Positions 22,515-33,399 of a stretch of 64,000 nt of DNA are shown here, one piece after another. Source of the DNA: Petaurus breviceps papuanus (Eukaryota; Chordata; Mammalia; Diprotodontia; Petauridae); assembly GCA_028583685.1 (NCBI GenBank), contig JAMXIF010000031.1, positions 2,837,305 to 2,901,304 of the forward strand. The letters run 5' to 3'. Below the pieces are notes generated by a model. That model had not been told where the DNA came from. It ran no database searches and saw only the letters and a list, made by a program, of their open reading frames with translations. The position numbers were made by a program, and so were the translations under genes. How positions within the stretch are numbered: position 1 is the stretch's first letter; each line of letters begins with the position of its first letter.

Positions 22515-22872
22515 ATACAGGCTACTACTCAGAATCTCAACCAGGAAATCAAACAGTCCTCATAAGCAAACCCCCAAAGCAAAATACCAACTCATGTATG
22601 TATGTATGTATGTATGTATATATAGATATTTACATGTATACATACATACATATAGATATATAGATATCTATATCTATATACTTCTCAGAGCCAGAAGGCA
22701 TCACAACCCTGGTGACTAACCTAATCAATTTAGTACCACAAGGTGTGGAAGCCTTCCTACAAGCAAGCCTCCCCCTAGGCAAGCTCCTCCTTAGGCAAGT
22801 CCCTCCTCCAATGGGCTCCATGTGAGGCCTATTAATGGGTGGGGAAGATCTTATTATCCCATTAACATTACA
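22515..22872 (+). mobile_element. Partial LTR, same family as 20483-21024 (fossil)
   Basis: Shares CTTCTCAGAGCCAGAAGGCA, GCCTTCCTACAAGCAAGCCT, GGGAAGATCTTAT and the terminal CATTACA with the solo LTR 1.5 kb away, in the same orientation. It lacks the first half, and its middle holds an expanded ATGT/ATAC/GATATA repeat. Confidence 0.75.
22593..22682. repeat. (ATGT)n/(ATAC)n/(GATATA)n microsatellite with inverted symmetry
   Basis: A (ATGT) run is followed 20 bases later by a (ATAC) run, then by GATATA/TATCTA units. The two arms can pair as an AT-rich hairpin. The array lies inside the partial LTR. Confidence 0.9.
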
Positions 22873-23384
22873 TAAGGTCACCTGGGAAATGACTCATATT
22901 TAAAATTCCTTTACATTTGGGAAAGGGGTAACAGTACAGACATATCTTTGTACTTTGTTTAACACAGTGAAGCCTTACCTCTCTTTTACCTACTCTCTTC
23001 TGTGATTTCATCAGCTGAGCTGGCGATGGGAGGAGGACTTCCTAGGCCCATTAGATAATATTAAGCATTTTACTAGAAACCTACCAGAATTTGTGTTTTG
23101 CTCATATAATTTGAGGTTATCTCCTTGCTTCGATAAGGCATCTTATATGTATATATATAAGAATAAAACTTAATTGGGGTTAATATCTAACTTGGTGTAG
23201 TGGCTTTTGCCATGTAGTTTGAAAGTAAATTTGCTGTAGCCTAAGTCTCTGGTCCTAGTCTTTTCCAGTGTCATTCCAAACCTTTTTTCTGTCTCTAGCC
23301 TTACGCACTTTTTACTTTGGTTCAGTCCTGTGATTTCATGGTATAGTATTGCTGGTGAGGGAAACTTCTACCCATATAGATTAG
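22873..23384. other. Unclassified spacer
   Basis: No gene or recognised repeat. Confidence 0.3.
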
Positions 23385-23710
23385 CGTTTGTTCCATTTCA
23401 GAGAACTGACTTGGGACAGTTAAAGGACTTATCCAGGAACACAGTCAGTGTGTGTGAGGGAAAGGACTTAAACCTAAGACTTCCTGATTGTGAGGCTTCT
23501 GTTCACCTGTTCAATCACCCTATCCACTATGCCCAATGCCTTTTGCCTTGTACATAGGAGTTAGGTAGAGGCCCCTTTCAATTCTAAATATATGAGTTAA
23601 AGAGAACCTTAGTAATCATCTTGTCCATCCTCCTTATTTTACAGATGAGGAAACTGAGGTCTACAGAAATTAAGTGACTTGTCCAAGGTCACACAAAGTG
23701 ATGGTGCTAA
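23385..23710 (-). mobile_element. SINE fragment and MIR-type fragment, antisense
   Basis: 23385-23555 has the antisense SINE pattern AAACCTAAGACTTCCTGATT ... CTATCCACTATGCCCAA. 23595-23705 has TTATTTTACAGATGAGGAAA and TGTCCAAGGTCACACAAAG. Confidence 0.6.
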
Positions 23711-24304
23711 TATTAAATGTGTCTTTATTATTGAATGAATTATACCCAAGAAGATCAGTAGAGCTCACATTTTAAAATAATTACTCAATTGAAAGCAAGC
23801 TGCAGCTTTGGCAGCAATCTCAGTAGCAGGAGGAAACAGTTATTGAGGGAACAATTGTCTAGAACAGCATCTCATTATCTTATCCAAAGTCTGTTCCCTA
23901 GTTACTAAGACTATAATTTCATTACCACAGTTGGAAGAAAGCAATGTCTTTTTCCCCAGATCTATTGCAAATACTAGGAGAAAGTACATCCTGCACCCAT
24001 TTCAAAAATAATACTTGGAAGGCCCTACACACCCTTCTTCTAAAAAACAGACTGGACAGCTAATTTATAGGACAATAAATAGAATTTCCAGGTGCACTGT
24101 CTTATAATGTACCCACGTTATCCCTCATTAAAAAAGTTTCACTGTACGACATATTTACTTTGAATGAATATAAACTAAGTGATTCTGGAGGACAGGGGTT
24201 TGTCCCTGACTTGGTATAATGCATCAGGAGAATAAGAATTTTAAAAATAGTGAACTGAACAACTTTTCTTTCAAGGTGTTAAAAAGTAATAATTTATCTT
24301 CTGG
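23711..24304. other. Unclassified spacer
   Basis: AT-rich, no recognised feature. Confidence 0.3.
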
Positions 24305-24500
24305 TCATACATAAAATCTGGGTCTGAGTCTTAGTTCTGAAACCTACTTACTAGCTGTGTGACCCTGGCCTCTTCTGAGGCTGTTTCCCCATCTGCAAAA
24401 CAGGAATTATTAGCACTCCTTAACTCAAAGGGTTGTGGTTAAGAAAGCACCTTTTAAACCTTTAAAAATTTATATAAATGTGGGTTAGTATTATGTGGTT
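24305..24500 (+). mobile_element. MIR (sense)
   Basis: CTTACTAGCTGTGTGACCCT, GTTTCCCCATCTGCAAAACA and AAAGGGTTGTGGTTAAGAAA follow MIR order. Confidence 0.75.
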
Positions 24501-24839
24501 CTAGAAAAGGAAGAAATGATCACTACCACATCAAAGTCTCAAGTCCTAACTCTCCTCTAGTCAGTTATTAATTACTATCTCAGGACTACTTTATGAACAT
24601 TTTTTTGAAGGTGAGATTAGGTTGATTGGGAAACTTGTGTTATCCTGCTCTCCAAATACTACATTCAGACCCAAGCATGCTTCTTCCTTTGTTTTTTTCT
24701 TGATCTTTATTATCAGAATTTATATTTCTATTGAAGTTGTTGGAAGAAAAGAGTGGTGAGGCATAATTTGGATTGATGTGATAGTTTATACTTGCTCCTT
24801 CTTAAACCTGCTCAAAGAATAAGTAGGTTTTTGAGGAGA
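24501..24839. other. Unclassified spacer
   Basis: AT-rich intergenic sequence; I see no gene or repeat in it. Confidence 0.3.
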
Positions 24840-25230
24840 ATCTGGTGGGATCAGGAGGCCCTTTCCACATGAGGACATTCCTGGTCCCCTCAGCCATCCA
24901 TGTCCTCCTCCCAAATTACCTTGTATTTACATTGTATATATTTGGTATGTTCTTTTATATATACATCCTTGATAGAAAGTGAGCTTCTTGAAGGCAAGAA
25001 CTATTTTATTTTCATCTTGTTTCCTCAATGCCATAGCAATTGGTCTATTTTAGAGAATTGCCTGGGAAGGATTAAGGGACTTATCCACGAAAACACAATT
25101 TGTGCGTGGGTGTTTGTGTTTGTGTGTGTGTATGTGAAAAAGGACTGAAACCCAAAACTTCCTGATTCTGAGGCTGTCCATCCATCTGGCATGTAGTTGG
25201 AGTTTAATAAATGCTTATTGATTGACTGGA
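24840..25230 (+). mobile_element. L2 3' end interrupted by a SINE fragment
   Basis: GTGAGCTTCTTGAAGGCAAG and, after the insert, CTGGCATGTAGTTGGAGTTT / AATAAATGCTTATTGATTGA are the two halves of one L2 terminus. The insert at about 25035-25185 is an antisense SINE containing AACCCAAAACTTCCTGATTC and a (GT)n run. Confidence 0.6.
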
Positions 25231-25979
25231 GTATTCATCTCTATTTGGCCCAAACTGGTGGTGAATGATAAAGAATAACAGGGAAGTAGTGCCATGGACC
25301 CCAGCCAGTGAAATTCTTGAAACTTTTGGACAGCCCACGACGACACTCTCCTTGAGCACTTCAGAGACTTTCCCCTTTCTGCCTTTGGCCCCCCACTTCT
25401 TCATGCTTCTGATGAAAATGTATCTCCATAGCTAATGTGTTTCTTATGATGCTATGCTTAAAGCAGAGATCTAGGAGGACTAGGAAGAAAAGAAGCAGGA
25501 CAGAAGGGGGAATAAAACCTAAGGGAAGTGCATATATACTTATATTTCCCTGGAAAACCTAGAGGATCATAAATGAATTATGCCATCTGGAATCTTCCAC
25601 TCCTTTTTGGAGCTTTGGGGCTCTTTTTCTGCTTTCATGTCTTCCTAGCTTCCAAACCCAACCCCATTTAAAATTTTTTTCACCTGGCAGAGGGGGCAGT
25701 ATTCATTCCTCCTCCCCTCCTCAGGAAGGTGGCACAGAATTGGTAGATATGCCTCCCATCCTATTGTATTGGCCCCAGGCTTTGATAAGGAAAGACGGAG
25801 GTAGGTCTCAGGAACTTAACAGACCTTAAATCTCCTTGATCTTAATTGCAATGGCCTTCTTCCTCCACAGGAGGAAAAGGTTACTTACACAATGTGTTAT
25901 GATTCCCGAGTCTATAATTTTCTTTCTTACTTTGACTATACACAGTTAATCTGTGTAGATGACATGTCTCCAATTTCTT
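25231..25979. other. Unclassified spacer
   Basis: No gene or recognised repeat. Confidence 0.3.
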
Positions 25980-26127
25980 TTTTTTTTCTTTTGCTTTTTG
26001 GAGGGGCTACTGGGGTTAAGTGACTTGCTCAAGGTAAGTGTTAATTAAGTGTATAAGGCTGGATTTGAACTCAGGTCCTCCTGACTCCAGGGCCGGGGCT
26101 CTATTTATTGTACCACCTAGCTGCCCC
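25980..26127 (-). mobile_element. WSINE1-like SINE with target duplication
   Basis: Antisense A-tail, GGGGTTAAGTGACTTGCTCA, GGTCCTCCTGACTCCAGGGC and CCACCTAGCTGCCCC. The flanks share CATGTCTCCARTTTCTT (17 bp, one mismatch). Confidence 0.9.
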
Positions 26128-26247
26128 ATGTCTCCAGTTTCTTATGTTAGAGGTTCAGGGTTGTAATTAGGAATTCTGGGATTTTTCTGGGACAAATTCA
26201 GGTAAGGGGGTTGGAAGAGTATGACTAACTACTGTGTGTGGTTGAAA

Positions 26248-26489
26248 CAGGGGTATGTTGGTAAATGTTTAACTACTGGCTATCAAAAAAAAAGTACACA
26301 TGGCAAACTTTTAAGTTTAATTTGCATTATTAATATCTTTTCCATCACTTTAAGTCTAGAGATCAATAAAACAGTACATCAAGTCCTGATTAGTAGCATT
26401 TGCCAATTCCCAAGGTTGTAAGTGTTCATACTGAAAATTTAACAATCGACTCTCTAGAATTGGTTTGAACTGGTTCCAGCATACCCCTG
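26248..26489. mobile_element. hAT-like MITE, copy 1
   Basis: Termini CAGGGGTATGTTGG and CCAGCATACCCCTG are inverted repeats, and GGTTGAAA / GGTTGAGG flank it as a decayed 8-bp target duplication. The 242-bp body carries no transposase frame. A relative lies at 54466-54702. Confidence 0.75.
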
Positions 26490-26714
26490 GGTTGAGGTAG
26501 ATTAGTAGAACCATGATCTAGAAGTCCACAAATAACAGCACCAAGATCTGGATTAGATAGAACATATATTAAAGGAAAAGAGGTGTTTGCTGGGTGATGG
26601 TGCCAGAGGGTCTGAAAATGTCATAAGGGCGAATCAAAGAATACATCAGCTTTTTCTCTTGCCCTAGGCTATCAGGAGTGTGAGGAAAAGGAGCAATTAG
26701 CATCGGATCAATAA

Positions 26715-27530
26715 ATCAAGAATCATTTCAAAACCAGCTATTAGGTGTTTCAAACACATAGCCAAGCCCTATACTTCTTGCTGGGGATAAAAGGAATAAA
26801 ATGAAATAGTCCCTGTCCTCAAAGACTTTACATTATACAGGAAGAGACAACATGTACACATATTAGTAAACACAAAATACAAGGTAATCTGGGAGGGTGA
26901 GAGGAACTTAAGCTGGTTTTTTTTTTTTTTTTAAAGCAATCGGGGTTAAGTAACTTGCTCAAGGTTACATGGCCAGGTGTTTCTGGGTGGGTGCTAAGTG
27001 TCTGAGCCGGGGATTCGATCTCCTGACACTGGAGCCAGTGCTCTTACTCGCTGTGCTACCTGGCTGCCCCCTTAAGCTGAGTTTTGAAAAAGGGCGGGGA
27101 TTCTAAGTGGATGGGGGTAAGGAAGGAACACATTCTAGCCACAGTAGAAAGTCTGTGCAAAAGTACCAAGGTGGCTGATGGCATAGACTGTGTCAACATA
27201 TAACGTCTTGGAAAGTTAAGCCAAAGAGAAATCACCCAACAGAAGAGTACCTAGAACTTTTTGGGCTAAGGGGTGATATAATATGTATAGCCTGTGCTGT
27301 ATGGAGGATAGATGAGAAATTGAAGCATGGAGACCAGAAGTTATTATCAGTAGTTCAGGGGAGAGGTGTCCGGGGTCTGAACTATGGGGGTTGTGGTAAA
27401 AGTGGAGACAAGGAGACAGATGTGAGGCATTGTGGAGGCAGAATGGATAAAGGGGCAGCACTACAAAATGTGCTTTAGGTATCTTTCGGAGAAAGCTAAG
27501 TTTCATTAAGCACCAGAATATGGAAGAAAT
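26715..27530 (-). mobile_element. L2, antisense, split by a SINE
   Basis: AGGTGTTTCAAACACATAGC, GTCCCTGTCCTCAAAGACTT and GAGGAACTTAAGCTGG continue after the SINE as CTTAAGCTGAGTTTTGAAAA, AACACATTCTAGCCACAGTA and further antisense L2 text. Confidence 0.65.
26921..27071 (-). mobile_element. WSINE1-like SINE, subtype A monomer
   Basis: Antisense tail, TGTTTCTGGGTGGGTGCTAA (the subtype A signature) and GTGCTACCTGGCTGCCCC. It sits inside an L2; CTTAAGCTG is duplicated at both ends. Confidence 0.88.
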
Positions 27531-28599
27531 GAAGAAGGATCATAGATTCTAGGGTCATAGATTCAAAGGTTGAAGAGATTATAGAGGTTATCTAGTCTAA
27601 TCCTCTTGCTATATAAATGAAGAAATTAAGTCCCCAAAAGGTTTTCTGCCTAAGATAGTTAAGTGAATTCAGATTCTCTGACCCTACATCCAGTAATCTT
27701 TCCATTGCACCAATACAGGGAGTGCTGGGGAAACAGTAGAACTAGGGCAGAGTAGTAAAGAGTTTACTATTAGGGCCATGGGGAGAATGGTGGCAATATC
27801 TGGTGTAGCTAGAATATACTCTTCTTTGGGATCTCTGAATTTGACTTAGGCATTCCTCATGGTGCACATCATGAGGGAAATGTAGAAGTGGTGGTGGAAT
27901 CCTGATAGTAACTAGGGTTGAGGGGAGATGACAGTTCTGGGATCAGCTAGTGCTGGGGCAGGAAGTGTGTCTCTTAATTGGTTGTGGTTCTAATAAGTTT
28001 TCCATGGTTTTGGAAACATGGTTGTTGTTTATTTTGAATCTTTAATTTCAGATGAAAAGCTTCCTGTGTAGCTGATGCCAATTCACTAGGAAATCCTGAC
28101 TTCCATCATGATTACATTACCTCAAATATTCCTTTTTTGGCCAATGTTTAGCATTTACAGTGGGAACCTAAAAAAACCCTAAGGGATCTTTGAAACATAT
28201 TACCTTTTGAGAGAAAGTGAAAAGTATTTTGGATAGGAAATAGACCTAGACTGTAAAATATCATTCAGCTGTAACCAGGTGATGCCTACCAGAAAAATAC
28301 ACTTCATTTAATAGGTGACTGGTACAAGACTTTTACCAACAAAAATGTTCTAAGTGGAGGTTACAAGTAACCAAGGCTGATAGTCTTCCATGCTTCCTTT
28401 TTCTCAGTAGGACCTAAGGAAGAACCCTTTTACTATTTATGTCAGATCTTTTAAAAGCCTTCTGAAGTCCCCTCCTGTTTACTGAGATCTTCTCTCTAGG
28501 AACCTAGATACCCTCTTTGGTTCAATTCAATAATTTGTTCACACTTATTAATCCAAACAAACTTTACCATAATTTTAACTCATTCCACTTTATTAGTGA
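27531..28599 (-). mobile_element. MIR-type fragment (27545-27725), rest unclassified
   Basis: 27545-27725 carries GATTATAGAGGTTATCTAGT and ATGAAGAAATTAAGTCCCC, an eroded antisense MIR-like copy. 27726-28599 shows nothing recognised. Confidence 0.45.
28589..28594 (-). terminator. Candidate distal polyadenylation signal AATAAA
   Basis: A second minus-strand AATAAA is followed by a GT-rich tract (GTTTGTTTGG then GTGTGAA) within 50 nt. If used, it would give a 3' UTR of about 3.8 kb. Most of 28600-31635 lacks transposons, which allows a long UTR, but nothing in the sequence proves use. Confidence 0.35.
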
Positions 28600-31500
28600 A
28601 TATTTGTACAATATAATTTTGAAGCAATTATCACAATAATGGGGCCATCAAAAGATAAAAAATTTTAATATACTGTTTTGTGCAAGAGAAAAATGACATA
28701 ACCAAGAAGAAAGTATGAACATCCTTTATTAAAGGGAACTATACTTATCACTTTACTATGCAAAGGAAAAAACTTCAAGGGAATTTTTTAAAAGTGTGCT
28801 GTGTAAATACAAGTCTACTTTGTTTAAAAATCAGCAAATTGAACTCTTGCAATGTAATCCCATGTGAAGAAGAACAATCTTTGTGTCTGTTTTACAGTAT
28901 TCCATGGAGGTAAAAATATTATAGAGTGGTATTTGCTATTTTCCAGATATTTCCCAAAGGATTTGGGTGCAGATGGAAATTTCCTCTTAAGAATGTGTCC
29001 ATACTACAGGGAAAGATTTGTCTCTATATAGAAATGCATAGGGTAGAAATCCTGTGAAAGTGCTTAGAGAACAGGAAAGCACGTAAGGGGTTAGGGCCCT
29101 GTGGACACAGAGTTCATCACTGGCCTGTTCCCACAATGATTCCATTTCCTCTAGAGGCTCTCTGATAGCTTTCTCCCTCCAAGGGGAAGTGAATTTTTTT
29201 TATTTGAGTAGTTAGGGTGCAACGTCATTCCCCAGAGACTGCCTACTGATTTTTGTATTGAAAACCATAGTTTTTATGTGTCCCTATGTTATTTTCATGA
29301 CATTTTGATTTGCTGTGTATTATCAAAAGTATTACTAATCCAATGAAGTTGAATACAACATTAATTCACAGGATTCACAGACTTCTATAGAAGGAAGGGA
29401 CATAAGAGGTTATCTAGTACAACTTCTTCATTTTAAAGATGGGAAAACTGAGGCCCAGAGAGGTGAAGAGGAAAAATAATTTTTAGAGGTTGGACAGGGT
29501 TCAAGAAGCCATGTGAGTAAACTGATCTTTGTTTAGTGCAGATTCCATGCCAGTTTCTTTCTGCTCTGTAAAAGGTGATGGTAAGAACTTTTGTTTTTGA
29601 CTCAGCACTTCATCTTTGTGGGTAAGTAACAAGAACTTGGATGACCCTCTCTAGAGCCCTGCTTCACTGGGGAACTGCACCACTTGGCTTTCAACTGCTC
29701 TCTCTAGGCCTGACTTTGTGGAGTTGTTAAGAATGTATTTGATACACATGTGACTTGTTTTGTACAAGTCTTCAAAAATAAGCACTTTAAGACCAGGGGC
29801 TTTTAGTCTGGGATCCACGAACTTGTTTAAAAAAATCTGAATAACTGAATTTCAATGTAATTGGTTTCCTTTGTAAACATTTATTTTATGCATTTAAAGA
29901 CATGGTTCTGAGAAGGTGTTCATAGGCATCATGAGATTGCCTAAAAGAACTATGACACAAAAAAGGGGCTATGAACCCCTGTCCTAGTCAAGAAAGGTGA
30001 TAATGACAGAAAAAAAAATTAAAACCTGGAGGTAACTATTATTTGTAACATGCAAACATAATTTTAGCGATGCTAAGGATATAGGCCTGTACATAAACCC
30101 AAATAAGTCAAAATAATCTGGGGAGGGCAGCACAAATATTTACAAGCTCACCCATTTGACTTCAAGATGAATGAAATTCCTTGTCCTTACCATTTATGTG
30201 GCACACCTTACTACTTCTCCTGGAGAAAGAAAGTAGTAGCTATTTGTAATATGGACCTTAATGGCAAATAAAAAGATGCTTCACTTAAAAAATAATTCTC
30301 AATAACTTCTGCAAATCTTCATTATACTTTTACATGAGCCCGACATTCTGTTTACTAGACCTAATGACTTTATACATAGAGAAACTAAGAGTCCTCTGCT
30401 GCCTGTGATGTCCATGTGGAAGGTAAGGAAAGTGTCAGTGCTAAATAGATTTCTTTTTAGATGGCTCAGACTTCTGTTTTCTGATGTGGAGACTCTTCCC
30501 TACTTCAGCACAGTGGGAAATCATCTTCATTCTTTCCTAAAAAACAAGAACTATAGGCTTTGAGTAATATCCATTTAGGAGCATGAGGTGGGGGAGAGGG
30601 ACACTGTAATGCTGTCACAGAAGTAAATCTGGATTAAGGCACTGTCCAGGCTTCAAGACGATGTTGTTCAATGTCAGCTTCCTAGCTTTCTTGCTTCTTC
30701 CTCTCAAAAAAAAAAAAGCTAATTAAAAAACTCCCCATAATTCTACCATTTCTCACAGAAGGAAAGTCAACATTTAAATGGTGGACCATACAGCCTCTGC
30801 CAGATTGTACAAACAAAAATGTTACTCTTCACAAAGAGCAGCATGGGTTGAGTAAGTGATGCGACTGCTGTTCAGTCAAAACAGCTACGATTATTTTTCC
30901 AAAGAATTAATGTGTAAGTGAAAGCAAACATGCACACAGACAAACACAGACACTGAGAACAGAGACACAAATAGAAGATTTGCTCTACTAAGAAACGAAA
31001 AACTGGCACCTTATTACAAAAAAGTTTCTTGGCAATTTTAAATTAAATATAATGTTTTATAATGGGAAGGTAAACTATGAATTAAGGAATCAATAAAAGG
31101 TTCTTTTGATGGAGGGAGTGAGGACAAAATGACTAATTCTGCCTTAAATGGAGATATTTGAGTGAAAAAATGCATGTAGAATTTTATTCAATACATGCAG
31201 AAATAAGTGATTATTTTTTAAGAACTTTTCTAACAAAATGATATAGTAGGACTTGTTTTAATTTCTTCAGTCTGCAAAGGAAAATCTACAATTATATAGT
31301 CTCAACATTTTCAGAGCATTTACATTAGGAAATATTCCTCTCCTTGCAACTGTATGACAATACTGTATATGCCACAATAGAATTTACAAAAAAAAAAGTT
31401 GTATCAGCAGTCATACAAACATCATGATTTTACATTGCAATACACAAGAAAAAAAAATAGACATTTCTCTGGCACTTCATTTCTTCAATAACTGCTGCCT

Positions 31501-31635
31501 ATTTACAATACAGTACAGAGTAATAGGTTTCAATGCATGCTTTTAGACTCTTAACTTTTTAAGTCTAATAAAGGCTATTCAGGAAGCCATATCCTTTTCA
31601 GGTCCAAACAAATAACGAGAAATCTGCCATTTTTT
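28600..31635 (-). other. Repeat-poor flank or extended 3' UTR of PRKAG2
   Basis: This 3 kb is AT-rich and nearly free of transposons apart from an MIR-like fragment at 29365-29515. No convincing reading frame is present. It could be an extended PRKAG2 3' UTR ending at the distal signal or conserved noncoding flank. Confidence 0.4.
29365..29515 (-). mobile_element. MIR-type fragment, antisense
   Basis: AGAGGTTATCTAGTACAACT and GGGAAAACTGAGGCCCAGAG. Confidence 0.6.
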
Positions 31636-32395
31636 TTGTATAACAATCAACAGTTTATTAATGGATATGGTGAAGTTTTAACTATCCACCAAAAGATGTG
31701 TAAAAAATTGCCATGAAAGTAAAAATAAATAAAGCTGTTTTTAAAATCAATCTTGGTTTACATCTTAGTCCAGAATGCAACATTTAAACACAAAACTCAT
31801 TAAAGTTTTAAAGTAAATCTATTTATATTCAAAGTACAGCTTTTATGACAAATCTAATGAAAACTTAAACTGATTTGGTAATAGGTTCAAAGACTTTCAC
31901 ATTCAAACACAGTTTTCTCTTCACACAAATACTTTCTCCAACAGTGATGGGCAACAGTGATGACATATTGCTGTATTCTGACATAAGGCACTAGGTTAGG
32001 AATATGCCATACACTCACCTTATGTCACATTTACATGTTCTTAGCTATCAACCAGCTCTTTCAATTGCAAAAAATGATAGAATTTCAGGACGTAGTACAA
32101 TTTAAAGGATGACAGCATATTAAATCTTTCAGAAAAGGCCTGGAAATATATATGCATATATATATATATATTTTAATACAAGACAGTCTTTAAACCTATC
32201 AAGCTCTCTTTGTCATGCTTAGTTTAGACATCACTGGGGAAAATAAAGATTCATTACCCATCACTCTACCGTGATCAACATTCTTATAACCATTACTCTC
32301 TTCTATTGCAGTCAGTGTTCATGAGGCAAAAACTTGACCCAGAAACTTTGTTCACGTTCTCCTACATTCACTGAAGGCTTCTATGTTCACCGTGG
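31636..32395 (-). other. PRKAG2: PRKAG2 3' UTR (proximal form)
   Basis: About 760 nt from the stop codon to the first good polyadenylation signal. It is free of recognisable transposons, unlike almost all other DNA here, which fits a constrained UTR. It includes a short AT repeat near 32150-32172. The 3' end is inferred from the AATAAA at 31654-31659 and a cleavage point roughly 15-20 nt downstream. Confidence 0.75.
31654..31659 (-). terminator. PRKAG2 polyadenylation signal AATAAA
   Basis: On the minus strand the sequence reads ATTAATAAACTG, followed about 17 nt later by an A-rich cleavage candidate and then a T/GT-rich stretch (CTCGTTATTTGTTTGG). Signal, cleavage point and downstream element are all in normal order. 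Confidence 0.75.
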
Positions 32396-32427
32396 TCATT
32401 CTGCTTCACTTTCCTTTTGTTTGGCAC
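32396..32427 (-). CDS. PRKAG2: PRKAG2 last coding exon, residues 560-569 and stop
   Basis: After an ATAATAG acceptor the exon supplies the last two bases of Gly560, then AKQKESEAE and TGA at 32396-32398. The length matches the human C terminus (AKQKETETE as I recall it), with Ser for Thr566 and Ala for Thr568, so two tail hydroxyl residues differ. The coding part is only 32 nt and the exon continues into the 3' UTR. Confidence 0.95.
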
Positions 32428-32529
32428 CTATTATCATACAGGGAAAATGAGTTTTATGGTATAGTGTGAACATCTCTGATGACTTTACTGTCTTCATAAT
32501 ATGAACACACACATATTTATGTCACTTCT

Positions 32530-33350
32530 GGCCTCTCAGGCACCCAGGCTCAAACCTTGGAGCTCTCTCTCTCCCTCCTCTCTCAACCACCATATTCAAC
32601 GATCCTGTAAGTCCTGTTAGTGTTTTTACAATATCTTTCACATTCATCACTTTGTATATATTCCCCACTGACAACATTTGCATTTAAGATGACATTACCT
32701 TTCACCTGGGATATTTCAACTAACCTCAAAAATGATCTCTCTGCAAGATTTAGCTTCCTAAAAACATGGCTCTAGTCACATCAACCCATGCTCAAAAACT
32801 TTCAATAGTTCCCCACTACCACCAAATACTGTACTAACTTCTAAACCTGACAGTCAAGGCCTTCCATGATTTGGGCCCAGACTCCCTTTCCAACTTTATT
32901 CTCCACCTGTTTTTAAAAAAATTTTTTTTTAAAAAGCAATTGGGGTTAAGTAACTTGCTCAAGGTTACACGGCCAGTTATCTCTGGGTGTGGTGCTAAGT
33001 ATCTGAGCCCGGATTTGATCCCCAGGTCATCCCGACACTGGAGCCGGTGCTCTTACTCGCTGTGCTACCTGGCTGCCCCATCTCCACCCATTTTTGTAAA
33101 ATAAAACTCTGTTTTCTTATGTTTATAATTTTGCTTAATTGGTTCTCTCTATTTGGAATGATGTCCCCCTCATGCCTTCACTAACTTCAGTTCTATCCAT
33201 CTAATTCTCTTTTTTAAGACCAGTTTAAGATTGTCTTCCTCCTGAAACTTTTTTGATTGCTCCAGTTGAAAGTAATGTTTCTCTCTTTTAAATTACCATA
33301 GGTCTCTCTATTCTCTCACTGTACTTTCACATCCTACTTGGTAAATTGTT
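32530..33350 (+). mobile_element. L2 3' UTR in the last PRKAG2 intron, split by a SINE
   Basis: ATGATCTCTCTGCAAGATTT, CACATCAACCCATGCTCAAA and GTCAAGGCCTTCCATGATTT are L2 3' UTR hallmarks. The text resumes after the SINE with TCTCCACCCATTTTTG. Confidence 0.7.
32916..33081 (-). mobile_element. WSINE1-like SINE, subtype B monomer
   Basis: Carries the subtype B signature on the minus strand (CACCACACCCAGAGATAACTGG region) that also marks the right half of the dimers. TCTCCACC is duplicated at both ends. Confidence 0.85.
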
Positions 33351-33351
33351 C

Positions 33352-33373
33352 ATATATATATATATATATATAA
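33352..33373. repeat. (TA)n
   Basis: About eleven TA units. Confidence 0.95.
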
Positions 33374-33399
33374 AACATATGCATCACATATATGTTTAA

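Noticed and set aside
20483-22872. Two LTRs of one family in the same orientation 1.5 kb apart, as if a short provirus
   Set aside because: The second copy lacks its first half, the DNA between them contains an unrelated SINE tail, a core-SINE and no retroviral signature, and the first copy has its own target duplication.
22345-22881. Open frames of 124 and 83 codons
   Set aside because: They run through the partial LTR and the ATGT/GATATA array, and show no protein family.
1-28500. RHEB or another gene expected next to PRKAG2
   Set aside because: Mammalian synteny predicts RHEB beyond the PRKAG2 3' end, but I found no exon, CpG island or promoter for it; it probably lies outside the window.
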